DNA of 6,047 bases, from the NCBI GenBank assembly GCA_002336475.1, contig DDCX01000008.1:5772-11818 (forward strand), in the 5' to 3' direction. The notes beneath the pieces were generated by a model. That model saw only the letters and a program-made list of their open reading frames with translations, was not told where the DNA came from and did not search any database. Below are positions 5,989 through 6,047 of this stretch, one piece after another; within the stretch, counting starts at the first letter, position 1; the number at the start of each line of letters is the position of its first letter. The DNA is from Flavobacteriales bacterium UBA1995 (GTDB lineage Bacteria > Bacteroidota > Bacteroidia > Flavobacteriales_D > Sanyastnellaceae). The position numbers and the translations under genes were made by a program.

Positions 5989-6047
5989 GGATTGACGCTA
6001 CTTTGAGCCCTGTCTTTTCGTGTGTGTTGACACTACTTAACGCCTGA
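5989..6047. other. Right-edge intergenic DNA with no gene seen
   Basis: These 59 bases lie upstream of the operon promoter. No start codon with a continuing frame and no consensus promoter on the plus strand is convincing. The stretch is probably the left part of an intergenic region. From recalled Flavobacteriia gene order the next gene may be a divergent panC, but nothing in the window shows it. Confidence 0.4.

Noticed and set aside
5994..6004. TACTTTG on the plus strand as a -7 element for a divergent gene
   Set aside because: It lacks one base of the TAnnTTTG spacing and has no TTG at a suitable distance upstream.

Overview
The window looks like chromosomal DNA from a member of the Bacteroidota, probably a Flavobacteriales-type lineage with roughly balanced GC. 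The evidence is threefold. A DUF4270-type lipoprotein sits between a truncated 'glycogen/starch synthase' and glmS, an order I recall from Flavobacteriia. One promoter matches the Bacteroidota consensus (TTG - 20 nt - TATATTTG). No start codon has a recognisable Shine-Dalgarno sequence. No RNA gene, mobile element, CRISPR array or long repeat was seen.

Left edge (1-170, minus): the first 56 codons of a secreted protein, probably an outer-membrane beta-barrel; the rest lies outside the window. It is divergent from the next gene across a 167-bp intergenic region.

Left-centre (338-1801, plus): a complete PLP-dependent group II amino-acid decarboxylase of unknown substrate. It is convergent with glmS, and only 5 bp separate the two stop codons.

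Centre to right (1807-5919, minus): a likely three-gene operon read from right to left. In transcription order it holds a 276-aa protein built only of the N-terminal half of a GT5 starch/glycogen synthase, a 425-aa DUF4270-type lipoprotein and glmS. The promoter at 5958-5988 shows that the first gene starts at 5919, not at the longer in-frame TTG at 5988. That TTG is itself the -33 promoter element. GlmS makes glucosamine-6-phosphate, the entry point to peptidoglycan and LPS precursors. A lipoprotein and a sugar-nucleotide-type protein in the same transcript suggest an envelope role for the unit, which is inference.

Most of the window is ordinary core genome. The points worth a second look are the synthase half-domain that has lost its ADP-glucose-binding KxGGL motif, the hairpins between genes 1 and 2 of the operon, and the crowded convergent junction with a hairpin encoded in the end of the decarboxylase gene. 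I found no convincing undescribed multi-gene system.
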